Assembly (NCBI GenBank): GCA_963833955.1
Contig: CAWHZY010000009.1
Span: 124,001 to 188,000 of the forward strand
DNA length: 64,000 nucleotides
Direction: 5' to 3'
Origin: Roseiarcus sp963833955
GTDB taxonomy: Bacteria; Pseudomonadota; Alphaproteobacteria; Rhizobiales; Beijerinckiaceae
Positions within the stretch are counted from its first letter, which is position 1, and each line of letters starts with the position of its first letter. The notes under the pieces are model-generated. The model saw only the letters and a program-made list of their open reading frames with translations. It was not told the origin of the DNA and searched no databases. The translations under genes and the position numbers were made by a program. Shown piece after piece: positions 25,820 through 33,870 of the stretch.

Positions 25820-28225
25820 TCAGCTCCTGAGCGTCGCGCCGGTCTTTTTCGACACCTCGGCCACGATCCTGGACATTGCGGCGTCGATTTCGGCGTCGGT
25901 CAGCGTGCGCTCGCGCGGTTGCAGGGTGACGTGAATGGCGATCGACTTGGCGCCCTCGGCCACGCCCTCGCCGCGATAGACGTCGAACACGCCGACCCTG
26001 GCGACGAGGGCGCGTTCGGCGCTCTCCGCCGCCTTGAGGATGTCGACGGCGCTGACTGGCTCGCCGACGATGAACGCAAGGTCCCGCTCCACGGCCATGA
26101 AGTCCGAACGGATCAGCTTCGGCCTGGTCTTCGTTGGCTTCGATTTGGGCGCCGGAATGGCGTCGAGCGTGATCTCGAAAGCGACGATCGGTCCCTCGGC
26201 GTCGAGCGCCTCGCATGTGCTGGGGTGCAATTGTCCAAACCAACCCACGATCGTCTTTGGCCCGAACTGGAGGGTCGCCGCACGTCCCGGATGCAGGAAC
26301 GACGGGCCGCCGGGGACGACCTGGACCGCGTTCGCGTTGACGCCGAGCGCCGAGAGGAGCGCCATCGCATCGCGCTTGGCGTCGAAGAGGTCGACGAGCC
26401 CGCCGCCGCTCCAATTCCGGCCTTCCTCGCCGGCCTTGGCGCGGCCGCGCCGCACAGCAGCGGCCGCGATACGCTGGTCGTTTTCGCCAGATCCAAGAAA
26501 GACCTGCCCGACCTCGAACAAGGCGATGTCGCTCAAGCCCCGGCGTGCGTTGCGCTCGACCGCAGCGACCAGGCCCGGAATGAGGCTCGGACGCATGTCG
26601 GAGAGGTCCGCTGCGATCGGGTTGGCGAGCGCGAGCGACGGCGAGCCGCCGCCGAACAATTCCGCCGCCGCCTTGGGGACGAACGACCAGGTCACCGCCT
26701 CGCGGAGCGACAGCGCGGCCAGCGTGCGCTTGGCGAGGCGTGCGCGCTTCTGCATGAGCGTCAGCACGGGTCTCGGCACGCCGTCGTCAAGCCGAGGCAG
26801 GGGAGCGGGCGGGGCGCGGTCGACGCCGGCGATGCGCAGGATCTGCTCGACGACATCCGCCTTGACCTGGATGTCGGGGCGCCAGGAGGGAACGAACGCG
26901 CGCCCGTCTTCGAGCCCAAAGCCCAACCGGCGCAGGATCGCCTCGCCTTCCTCGCGCGGAATATCGACGCCGAGCAGCCGCTTCACCTCGCTATACTGGA
27001 AAGGAACCGAGCGCCGCTGCGTCGATGGATCGCCGGCCACGATCATGCGCGAGGGCTCGCCGCCGCAGGTCGCGAGCACGAACTCGGTCGCGAGATCGCA
27101 GCCGGGGACGCAGAAAGCCGGATCGACGCCGCGCTCGAAGCGATAGCGCGCATCGGTCGTGATCCCGAGCTTGCGGCCGGTGTGGGCGATATTCGTCGGA
27201 TCCCAGAGCGCGCTTTCGATCAGGACGTCGCGCGTCGTCTCGTCGCAGCCGGAATGTTCGCCGCCCATGATCCCGGCAATGGACTCGACGCCGTTCGCAT
27301 CAGCGATCGCCACCATGCTCTCGTCGAGCGCGTAGGTCTTGCCGTCGAGGGCGAGCACGCTTTCGTTCGCGCGGGCGCGCCGGACCGTGAGATCGCCGGC
27401 GACCTTGGCGAAGTCGAACACGTGCAACGGGCGCCCGCGGTCGAAGGTGATGTAATTGGTGATGTCGACGAGCGCGCTGATCGGCCGGAGGCCAATCGCC
27501 CGAAGCCGCTTCTGCATCCATTCGGGCGAGGGGCCGTTGGTCACGCCGCGCACGAGCCGCAAGGCGAAAGCCGGGCAGAGATGCTTGTCGGCGGAGGCGA
27601 AATCGAGATGCACCCGGGTCGGGCAGTCGAATGCGCCGGCAAAAGGCTTCGGCGCGGGCGTCTTCACGCTGCCGAGCCCCGCTGCGGCGAGATCGCGCGC
27701 GATGCCGGCGACGCCGGTCGCGTCGGGACGGTTGGGCGTCACGGCGACGTCGATGACGGGATCGTCGAGCCCAGCATAGCGCGCGTAAGCGACGCCGACC
27801 GGCGCGTCGTCGGGCAGTTCGATGATGCCGTCGTGATCTTCGCTCAGCTCGAGCTCGGCGGCCGAACAGAGCATGCCGTTCGATTCGACGCCGCGGATGA
27901 TTCCCTTGGCGAGGGTCAGCTTCTTGCCGGGAACATAAGTCCCCACAGGCGAGAACACGCTCTTCATGCCGGTGCGCGCATTCGGCGCGCCGCAGACGAC
28001 CTGCACCGGGGCGCCGCCGGCGTCGACGATGCAGACTTTCAGCCGGTCGGCGTTGGGGTGCTGCTTCGCTTCGATGACGGAACCGACGACGAACCCATCG
28101 TACTTGCGGGCCGGGTCTTCTACCAACTCGACCTCCAGGCCGACGCGGGTCAGCGCGTCGACGATCTCGCTGAGTGAGGCGGAGGTGTCGAGGTGGTCTT
28201 TTAGCCAGGAGAGGGTGAATTTCAT
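25820..28225 (-). CDS. pheT: Phenylalanine--tRNA ligase beta subunit
   Basis: Intact 801-residue beta subunit of the alpha2beta2 synthetase that charges tRNA-Phe in the cytoplasm. The N-terminus MKFTLSWLKDHLDTSASLSE is canonical, with the tRNA-binding/EMAP domain (VGSVIEAKQHPNADRLKVC), the B3/B4 editing domain, B5, and the C-terminal anticodon-binding ferredoxin fold (FRSDFMAVERDLAFIVGE-like, TLTDAEIDAAM). It is the longest unbroken gene in the window, showing that frame errors are local. Two small genes separate it from pheS. Confidence 0.97.
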   Translation of the reverse strand: MKFTLSWLKDHLDTSASLSEIVDALTRVGLEVELVEDPARKYDGFVVGSVIEAKQHPNADRLKVCIVDAGGAPVQVVCGAPNARTGMKSVFSPVGTYVPGKKLTLAKGIIRGVESNGMLCSAAELELSEDHDGIIELPDDAPVGVAYARYAGLDDPVIDVAVTPNRPDATGVAGIARDLAAAGLGSVKTPAPKPFAGAFDCPTRVHLDFASADKHLCPAFALRLVRGVTNGPSPEWMQKRLRAIGLRPISALVDITNYITFDRGRPLHVFDFAKVAGDLTVRRARANESVLALDGKTYALDESMVAIADANGVESIAGIMGGEHSGCDETTRDVLIESALWDPTNIAHTGRKLGITTDARYRFERGVDPAFCVPGCDLATEFVLATCGGEPSRMIVAGDPSTQRRSVPFQYSEVKRLLGVDIPREEGEAILRRLGFGLEDGRAFVPSWRPDIQVKADVVEQILRIAGVDRAPPAPLPRLDDGVPRPVLTLMQKRARLAKRTLAALSLREAVTWSFVPKAAAELFGGGSPSLALANPIAADLSDMRPSLIPGLVAAVERNARRGLSDIALFEVGQVFLGSGENDQRIAAAAVRRGRAKAGEEGRNWSGGGLVDLFDAKRDAMALLSALGVNANAVQVVPGGPSFLHPGRAATLQFGPKTIVGWFGQLHPSTCEALDAEGPIVAFEITLDAIPAPKSKPTKTRPKLIRSDFMAVERDLAFIVGEPVSAVDILKAAESAERALVARVGVFDVYRGEGVAEGAKSIAIHVTLQPRERTLTDAEIDAAMSRIVAEVSKKTGATLRS

Positions 28226-28272
28226 CGCTGATCGATTTGCGCGGTGCTAGGGTTGCTCGGGGCGGGAGTTGC

Positions 28273-28551
28273 TCAGCTCGGCTTGGAAACAGGCTCTTTA
28301 GCGCCTGGCGCTTTCGCTCCCCGCGCCATGCTCGCGACGCTAATGTCCTCGTCAATTTCCGGCCAATGGATTCCGAGCGGCGAAAGTTCAACTCGCGCCT
28401 TCTGTTCGGCCGTCGCAGCCAAGAGCCGCGGATACCACCAGAGGGGAGTCTGGAGCACACGGCCGTCAGCGAGGGTCACGGTGAGGTGACAATCGTCGCA
28501 TTCAGCCGCGACGGGCAGCGCGTCTTCAACCTCGATCTGCAAAGTAGTCAT
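28273..28551 (-). CDS. DUF2442 domain protein
   Basis: A 92-residue protein with the DUF2442 pattern: VAAECDDCHLTVTLADGRVL then TPLWWYPRLLAATAEQ and GIHWPEIDEDISV. DUF2442 proteins are commonly encoded with DUF4160 partners in toxin-antitoxin-like pairs; a DUF4160 gene is not evident here. It lies 50 bases downstream of the 78-residue gene, both placed between pheS and pheT. Confidence 0.82.
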   Translation of the reverse strand: MTTLQIEVEDALPVAAECDDCHLTVTLADGRVLQTPLWWYPRLLAATAEQKARVELSPLGIHWPEIDEDISVASMARGAKAPGAKEPVSKPS

Positions 28552-28600
28552 TCCAAGCCTCTAGGGCGCCGCTTGTTCGAGCCTGGCCGTGAGCCTCGAT

Positions 28601-28837
28601 TTATTCGAAATCATACCTTCGCTTCAAAATGTCGAATAGTTCTCTTGCGGCTTCTCTACCCAGTTGGATGGTTTGGCTTTGCTTTCCCGGGTTGGCTCGA
28701 TCCGCTGATCCGTTGGTATCAATTTGCACAATCGGGGTCCCATCGGTTGCCTCGAATACTTTGAAGAAACCGATGACGCGAGATGGCTGCTGCCTTCCTG
28801 TACCGTCTCGCTTCTCAAACCGTTCAATCCAAGCCAT
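28601..28837 (-). CDS. Conserved 78-residue hypothetical protein
   Basis: Starts MAWIERFEKRDGTGRQQPSR and contains KVFEATDGTPIVQIDTNGSA and GREAARELFDILKRRYDFE. No signal peptide or membrane segment. I have no family name, but the even charge pattern and the coupled position with a DUF2442 gene suggest a genuine small protein, possibly one half of a toxin-antitoxin-like pair. Confidence 0.6.
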   Translation of the reverse strand: MAWIERFEKRDGTGRQQPSRVIGFFKVFEATDGTPIVQIDTNGSADRANPGKQSQTIQLGREAARELFDILKRRYDFE

Positions 28838-28858
28838 CGGCCAAAGTCCTGATAGATT

Positions 28859-29941
28859 TCACCCGCTCAACCCTCCCGCAAGCGTCGGCATGTCGAGCGG
28901 CTTGAAGCCATAGTGGTTGATCCAGCGCAGGTCCGCGTCGAAGAAGTCCCGCAGGTCCGGCAGGCCGTATTTCAGCATGGCCAGGCGGTCGAGGCCGATG
29001 CCCCAGGCGAAGCCCTGATAGACCTCCGGGTCGAGGCCGCAATTCGTCAGCACGTTCGGATGGACCATGCCGCAGCCGAGGATTTCGAGCCAGTCCTCGC
29101 CCTCGCCGAAACGTATCTCCCCGCCCGAGCGGCGGCACTGGATGTCGACCTCGAGCGACGGCGAAGTGAACGGAAAGAAGCTCGGGCGGAAGCGCATGCC
29201 GACATGGGGCACTTCGAAGAAGGCCTTGCAAAATTCCTCGAGCACCCATTTCAGATTGGCGAGCGTCGCGCTCTCATCGATCACCAGGCCCTCGATCTGA
29301 TGAAACATCGGCGTATGCGTCTGGTCGGCGTCGCGCCGGTAGGTGCGTCCGGGGCAAATGACACGGATCGGCGGCTTCTGGCTCAGCATCGTGCGCACCT
29401 GCACCGGGCTCGTGTGCGTGCGCAGAACCTTCCGCTCGCCCTTCTCGTCAGGCTCGAGGAAGAACGTGTCGTGCATCTCGCGCGCCGGATGGCCGGGCGG
29501 AAAGTTGAGCTTGGTGAAATTGTAATCGTCGCTTTCGATGTCCGGCCCTTCGGCGACGGAAAAGCCCATCTCGGCGAAAATGGCGACAATCTCGTCCATC
29601 ACCTGGCTGATCGGATGGATGCGGCCCGTTTCGACGCCGGGCAGGGGCGCCGGCAAGGTGACGTCGAGCGCCTCGCGCTTGAGTTGCGCCTCGAGAGCCG
29701 CGCGCTTCAGCACCGCGCGCCGCGCCGTGAGCGCCTCGGTGACCTGATCCTTCAGCGCATTGATGGCGGCGCCGTGCGTCTTCCGTTCGTCCGGCGCGAG
29801 CTTGCCGAGCGTCGCGAGCAGCGCGGAGATCGATCCCTTCTTGCCGAGAGCGGCGACGCGCGCCGCCTCGAGGGCGCCTTCGTCGGGCGCGCTTTCGATC
29901 GCGGCCAGCGTCTCCCGTTCAAGGGCGGAAAGGTCCGACAT
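28859..29941 (-). CDS. pheS: Phenylalanine--tRNA ligase alpha subunit
   Basis: Intact 360-residue catalytic alpha subunit. An N-terminal coiled coil (about residues 1-85) is followed by the class II core with motif 1 (HPISQVMDEIVAIFAEMGF), motif 2 (THTSPVQVRTM, FHQIEGLVID) and motif 3 (FAWGIGLDRLAMLKYGLPD). Pairs with the PheT encoded 634 bases further on; the usual direct adjacency of pheS and pheT is broken here by two small genes. Confidence 0.97.
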   Translation of the reverse strand: MSDLSALERETLAAIESAPDEGALEAARVAALGKKGSISALLATLGKLAPDERKTHGAAINALKDQVTEALTARRAVLKRAALEAQLKREALDVTLPAPLPGVETGRIHPISQVMDEIVAIFAEMGFSVAEGPDIESDDYNFTKLNFPPGHPAREMHDTFFLEPDEKGERKVLRTHTSPVQVRTMLSQKPPIRVICPGRTYRRDADQTHTPMFHQIEGLVIDESATLANLKWVLEEFCKAFFEVPHVGMRFRPSFFPFTSPSLEVDIQCRRSGGEIRFGEGEDWLEILGCGMVHPNVLTNCGLDPEVYQGFAWGIGLDRLAMLKYGLPDLRDFFDADLRWINHYGFKPLDMPTLAGGLSG

Positions 29942-30000
29942 TCCACTGGGACTCCCGGCGACGCCGCTTGCGCTCTCCCGACGCGATAGGGACGGGCCAA

Positions 30001-30050
30001 CCCCTCATCCGGCGCTTCGCGCCGCCTTCCCCCAAGAGGGAAGGGGAGGA
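30001..30050. repeat. REP-like double palindrome between rplT and pheS
   Basis: Two short hairpins in a row: GGCGC-TTC-GCGCC and CCTTCCCCC-AAGAG-GGAAGGGG. This CTCATCCGGC...CTTCCCC arrangement is a style common between rhizobial genes. It could trim or attenuate the rpmI-rplT-pheS transcript. Confidence 0.65.
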
Positions 30051-30052
30051 AC

Positions 30053-30418
30053 TCAGGCGGCCTTGGCCAGCGAGCCTTTCGCCTGCTCGACGATCGCGGC
30101 GAAGGCCGCCGGCTCCGAAATGGCGAGGTCGGAAAGCACCTTGCGGTCGACTTCGATCCCCGCCGCGGCAAGGCCGGAAATAAAGCGGCTGTAGGTCAGC
30201 CCGTGCTCGCGCACCGCGGCATTGATGCGCTGAATCCACAAAGCGCGAAACTCGCGCTTGCGGTTCTTGCGGTCGCGGTAGGCGTATTGCATCGACTTGT
30301 CGACCGCGGCCTTGGCGGCGCGGATGGTGTTCTTGCGCCGGCCAAAGAAGCCCTTGGCGGCCTTGAGAACTTTCTTGTGTTTGGCGTGGGCGGTTACGCC
30401 CCTTTTGACGCGGGCCAT
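30053..30418 (-). CDS. rplT: 50S ribosomal protein L20
   Basis: Intact 121-residue L20, an early-assembly 23S rRNA-binding protein. MARVKRGVTAHAKHKKVLKA with the following KGFFGRRKNTIRAAKAAVDK is canonical. It follows rpmI by 24 bases; infC, frequently upstream of rpmI, is absent. Confidence 0.98.
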   Translation of the reverse strand: MARVKRGVTAHAKHKKVLKAAKGFFGRRKNTIRAAKAAVDKSMQYAYRDRKNRKREFRALWIQRINAAVREHGLTYSRFISGLAAAGIEVDRKVLSDLAISEPAAFAAIVEQAKGSLAKAA

Positions 30419-30442
30419 GATTCAAATCTCCGGGAAAAAGGT

Positions 30443-30643
30443 TCAGCCGTTCGGCAGGAAGAATTTCTTGACCTTGTCGCCGTCGGTCTTGAACAGAACC
30501 GACGTGCCGCGCAGATCGCGAATCTGCTTGGGCGTGCGCTTGATCATGCCGTGGCGCTTGCCGCTTTGGGCGTAGACGACCTTGCCGGTCCCGGTGATTT
30601 TGAAGCGCTTTTTCGCGCCTGATTTGGTCTTCAACTTGGGCAT
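30443..30643 (-). CDS. rpmI: 50S ribosomal protein L35
   Basis: Intact 66-residue basic protein, MPKLKTKSGAKKRFKITGTG onward, typical L35. A strong Shine-Dalgarno (AAGGAGAG) precedes the ATG. First gene of the rpmI-rplT-(pheS) run; a terminator-like hairpin 73 bases upstream may act as an attenuator. Confidence 0.98.
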   Translation of the reverse strand: MPKLKTKSGAKKRFKITGTGKVVYAQSGKRHGMIKRTPKQIRDLRGTSVLFKTDGDKVKKFFLPNG

Positions 30644-30715
30644 TTGGCTCTCCTTAAGGCTTGACGCCTTTTTGAATTGGCCGGGGCCAGAGCCCCGTTC
30701 GCGTCGGAACGAGCG

Positions 30716-30754
30716 AAAAAACCGCCACGGCAGCCCTTAACGGCCGGGCGGTTT
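30716..30754 (-). terminator. Terminator or attenuator hairpin ahead of rpmI
   Basis: On the minus strand an 8-base stem AAACCGCC / GGCGGTTT encloses a 20-base loop and is followed directly by more T residues (six in a row in all). It lies 73 bases upstream of the rpmI start. The rest of 30644-31050 has no gene: a GGGGC-CAGA-GCCCC hairpin at 30683-30696, and an AT-rich block at about 30945-30985 that could hold the rpmI promoter. Confidence 0.6.
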
Positions 30755-31050
30755 CAATGGCCGCTCATTACGCGAATGAGGGCGCGCTTGCAAGGGGCGG
30801 GTCGTCGCCCGTGGGGTAGATTTATTGTCCGTGGCGGAACGGTGTGCCGCTTTGCGCGCGACGAAGCGATTTCAAGACCCTAGGCGCATTTTTCTGCAAC
30901 TCTAACAGATCTTGCCGGCGCTCATGGGAGACAGACTGACGGTAAAATCTACTTCATATCAATATATTACGCTAGTTACTTAAACTAACGCCTGAGGCAC
31001 CGGCGACAGCGCGGGCTGGACGTCCGTCCAGTCCGCGACCAGGCCGCTTG

Positions 31051-31245
31051 TCACTTGGCGATCGACGCCGCGATTGCCGCCACATGATGGGACTGCGCAT
31101 TGCGCTGAGCGGATACCGAGACGATCCCGAACGCCAGCATCCAAACCGTCACGATCGTCGTGAACGCGATCGTCAACGGGCGCGCGTTTCGGTGGTCTAT
31201 GACGCCTTGATCGTAAAGGCCTGAACTTGCTAAATGTTGCGACAT
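31051..31245 (-). CDS. Small single-span membrane protein
   Basis: A 64-residue protein starting MSQHLASSGLYDQGVIDHRN at 31245, supported by GGAGAG before the ATG. One membrane helix (TIAFTTIVTVWMLAFGIVSV) and a short tail ending AAIAASIAK. Not a recognised family. A perfect Crp-type palindrome lies 87 bases upstream, suggesting control by the Crp homologue. Confidence 0.6.
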   Translation of the reverse strand: MSQHLASSGLYDQGVIDHRNARPLTIAFTTIVTVWMLAFGIVSVSAQRNAQSHHVAAIAASIAK

Positions 31246-31331
31246 CGTCGCTCTCCATGTGACCCGCCGTTTGTTGCTCCCGCGGCGGTTCTTCTGATGC
31301 ACCCAACAAACCACGAATCGCCCCAACACGA

Positions 31332-31347
31332 TGTGACGCCGATCACA
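31332..31347. promoter_or_regulatory. Second perfect Crp-type site TGTGA-N6-TCACA
   Basis: TGTGACGCCGATCACA matches the consensus in both half sites. It precedes the small membrane protein gene (minus) by 87 bases; the plus-strand neighbours are convergent, so that gene is the likely target. Confidence 0.75.
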
Positions 31348-31458
31348 CTCCGAGAGCCGCGAACTGTCGACGGTCGGTCGGCGTTCTCGCAGGCCCATTC
31401 CGGAGGTGCGTGGGCCATGGCGGTCGGCAGCGGAGCCCGCCGACTTCCGAAGCGGAGC

Positions 31459-31854
31459 TCAGCTTTGGTACTGCGCGTCGCTGACCTTCTCCATCCAGTC
31501 GACCGCCTTGCCGTCGAGCGCCTCCTGGATGGCGATGTGGGTCATGGCCGTGGTGGGGGCTGCCCCATGCCAATGTTTCTCACCCGGCGCGAACACCACG
31601 ACGTCGCCCGGACGGATCTCCTCGATCGGACCGCCCTCGCGTCGCGCGCGGCCGCAGCCGGCGGTGACGATGAGGACCTGGCCGAGCGGGTGCGTATGCC
31701 AGGCGGTGCGCGCGCCAGGCTCGAAGGTGACGGCGTTGCCGGCCGCCCGCGCGGGAGCATTCACCGGAAACAGCGGGTCGATGCGGACCGTTCCGGTGAA
31801 ATATTCCGCGAGTCCTTTGGTCGATGCGCTCGAACCTGCTCGCTTGATCTCCAT
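31459..31854 (-). CDS. Cupin-domain protein
   Basis: A 131-residue single cupin of the quercetinase/mandelonitrile-lyase-like type. Motif 1 is FEPGARTAWHTHPLGQVLIV, with two His, and a later Gln/His set; motif 2 is GDVVVFAPGEKHWHGA. Metal-binding is expected. Substrate unknown. It lies 90 bases downstream of the tetR gene on the same strand, so a role in a stress or redox response with the neighbouring TetR/SDR pair is possible. Confidence 0.82.
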   Translation of the reverse strand: MEIKRAGSSASTKGLAEYFTGTVRIDPLFPVNAPARAAGNAVTFEPGARTAWHTHPLGQVLIVTAGCGRARREGGPIEEIRPGDVVVFAPGEKHWHGAAPTTAMTHIAIQEALDGKAVDWMEKVSDAQYQS

Positions 31855-31944
31855 GCGTCGCTCCTTCTTCGGCGGGGTCGTCGCGTGGCGGCGAGCCCCA
31901 TGTTTCGATTTTGTCGCGCGCCCTTCGTGGCTCGGCGGCGGGAG

Positions 31945-32577
31945 TTACCTTTCCCCGCGCTGCGACTTTAAGCCATCGACCAGGAGATGAATGAGGCGTC
32001 GCGCGCTCGCCTCCCAGTCCGGCGCCGAGTTGACGTAGGCGAAGCCAATCAGCGCGCGCAGGAGATCGGCGGAATCCGCGTTGCGACGGATGCCGCCGCT
32101 TGCCCGCGCGCGTTCGACGAGGAGCGGGATCGCCTCGTTGATCCGCGCGCCCGAATCCGCATAAAGCGCCGAGCCGCCGCCGACCAGTGATTTCAGAGCC
32201 GGCGCGATGACTTTCTTCGCGGCGATATAGTCGATGAAGACGCCCATCCAGGCGCGCAGCGCCTCAGCCGGGGGCAGGGCCTCGACGAGGCGCGGCGCGG
32301 CATCCGCCAGTTGCTGAACCTCGCGGCGATAGACCGCCTCCGCGATCGCGTCGCGGGTGGGGAAGTGCCGGTAAAGCGTGCCGATCCCGACGCCGGCGCG
32401 CCGCGCGATCTCTTCGAGGCTCGCTTCCGGCCCCACTTCCGCGAACGCCGCCTTGGCCGCCTCGAGCAGCCCGTCGCGGTTGCGCTGGGCGTCGGCGCGG
32501 GGCTTGCGCGCTACGCCCGACGCTTTCCCGCCGCCCGCGCGGCGGGAGCTCGTGACGTCGGCGCTCAAATTTCGCAT
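31945..32577 (-). CDS. TetR family transcriptional regulator
   Basis: A 210-residue repressor-type protein. The N-terminal HTH is clear (RNRDGLLEAAKAAFAEVG, then LEEIARRAGVGIGTLYRHFP), with a helical ligand domain after residue 80. It is divergent from an SDR oxidoreductase gene across a 137-base gap holding a 39-base near-perfect palindrome, the expected operator for both genes. Confidence 0.9.
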   Translation of the reverse strand: MRNLSADVTSSRRAGGGKASGVARKPRADAQRNRDGLLEAAKAAFAEVGPEASLEEIARRAGVGIGTLYRHFPTRDAIAEAVYRREVQQLADAAPRLVEALPPAEALRAWMGVFIDYIAAKKVIAPALKSLVGGGSALYADSGARINEAIPLLVERARASGGIRRNADSADLLRALIGFAYVNSAPDWEASARRLIHLLVDGLKSQRGER

Positions 32578-32591
32578 GTCCTCTTGCTAAA

Positions 32592-32630
32592 CGGAGGATC
32601 CATCCGTATTAATACCGGAGGAATCCTCCG
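32592..32630. promoter_or_regulatory. TetR-type operator palindrome
   Basis: A 39-base near-perfect inverted repeat centred at 32611: outer arms CGGAGGAT / ATCCTCCG and inner arms TCCGTATTAATACCGGA. It lies 15 bases from the tetR start and 85 from the SDR start, so it can control both divergent genes. Confidence 0.8.
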
Positions 32631-32714
32631 CTTATTGCTGCTTCGCGCCTCTGGCAATCCGCCGCCGCGGCGGCGCAGCGGCGCACCTTCGCTTATTGAA
32701 CCTGGAGATCGATC

Positions 32715-33749
32715 ATGTCGAAGTCTTTTGGAGCTCAATCGACGACCGACGCGGTGCTGGAAGGCGTCAATCTGAGCGGGAAGCGCGTGCTGGTGACCGG
32801 CGTGTCCGCCGGCCTGGGCGTTGAGACGGCCCGCGCGCTCGCGGCGCATGGCGCTGAGGTGGTGGGCGCCGCGCGCGATTTGATCAAGGCCAAAGCCGCG
32901 ACCGCGCCGGTGCGCGCCGACGCCGCCAACGGCGGCGGCCTTCAGCTCATCGAGCTCGATCTTGCTTCGCTCGCGAGCGTGCGCGCTTGCGCCGACGCGC
33001 TTGTCGACGCCGGCAAGCCGTTCGACCTCGTCATCGCCAACGCCGGCGTCATGGCGACGCCGTTTGGCAAGACCGCGGACGGGTTCGAGACCCAGTTCGG
33101 CACCAACCATCTCGGCCATTTCGTGCTGGTCAACCGGATCGCTTCGCTGATGAAGCCGGGCTCGCGGCTGGTCAATCTGTCTTCGGCCGGCCATCGCTAT
33201 TCCGACGTCGACCTCGACGATCCGAATTTCGAGCGCACGCCTTACGATCCATGGGCGGCTTACGGCCGGTCGAAGACCGCCAACATCCTGTTCGCCGTCG
33301 AGTTCGATCGCCGCCACAAGGGGAACGGAATCCGCGCGACCGCCGTCCATCCCGGCGGCATCCAGACCGAGCTTTCCCGCCACATCGGCGAGGAGGGCAT
33401 CAACCAGCTCGTCGAACGCATCAACGCGGCCACGCGCGCCGCGGGCGAGCCGGACTTCAAGTTCAAGACGGTTCCGCAAGGCGCGGCGACGTCGGTCTGG
33501 GCGGGCGTCGTCGCGGCGGCCGATGAAGTCGGCGGCCGCTATTGCGAGGATTGCCACGTGGCGGCGATCGAGCCCGACGCGACGAAGCGCGCCGGCGTCA
33601 AGCCTTACGCGCTCAACCCCGAGACGGCGAAGGCGCTATGGGCGAAGAGCGAAGAGATGGTGGACGAGCGGTTCTGGGCGGCACAGGGCGTCGGGAGACG
33701 CCCGTCCTTACGGATGGGCTACGGCGACGCGGCGATCCAGAGGCCATAG
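32715..33749 (+). CDS. SDR family oxidoreductase (retinol dehydrogenase-like)
   Basis: A 344-residue classical/extended SDR. TGVSAGLGVETARALAAHG is the NAD(P) loop; NAGVM, NHLGHFVLVN, the Ser of NLSSAGH and catalytic YGRSKTAN follow. The Shine-Dalgarno is TGGAGA just before the ATG. It is divergently transcribed from tetR and is probably its target; substrate unknown. The last about 20 residues (GRRPSLRMGYGDAAIQRP) are encoded by a dispersed palindromic repeat that begins at about 33687, so the natural C-terminus seems replaced. Confidence 0.9.
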   Translation: MSKSFGAQSTTDAVLEGVNLSGKRVLVTGVSAGLGVETARALAAHGAEVVGAARDLIKAKAATAPVRADAANGGGLQLIELDLASLASVRACADALVDAGKPFDLVIANAGVMATPFGKTADGFETQFGTNHLGHFVLVNRIASLMKPGSRLVNLSSAGHRYSDVDLDDPNFERTPYDPWAAYGRSKTANILFAVEFDRRHKGNGIRATAVHPGGIQTELSRHIGEEGINQLVERINAATRAAGEPDFKFKTVPQGAATSVWAGVVAAADEVGGRYCEDCHVAAIEPDATKRAGVKPYALNPETAKALWAKSEEMVDERFWAAQGVGRRPSLRMGYGDAAIQRP

Positions 33750-33834
33750 GGCATCCCCACGACTCCTGGATTGCTTCGCCATGGCCCGCCCGGAAGGACG
33801 GGCGCTTTCGACGCCCTATGGCTCGCAATGACGG
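33687..33834. repeat. Dispersed palindromic repeat, two head-to-head copies
   Basis: The left arm (GGGCGTCGGGAGACGCCCGT, continuing to GGCGATCCAG) and the right arm (CTGGATTGCTTCGCCATGGC, continuing to TCGACGCCCTA) are inverted copies of the unit also seen at 61044-61184 and partly at 59784-59880. The outer right end is CTCGCAATGACG. It overlaps the last codons of the SDR gene. Confidence 0.8.
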
Positions 33835-33870
33835 TTCAGCCAAAGCCGTAGCCGCGCGAAAGCGCCGCCC

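Noticed and set aside
25814..28177. A 787-codon open frame on the plus strand opposite pheT
   Set aside because: It mirrors the codon bias of the intact pheT gene, is Arg/Asp/Glu-rich without family motifs, and has no Shine-Dalgarno; it is an antisense shadow of high-GC coding DNA.
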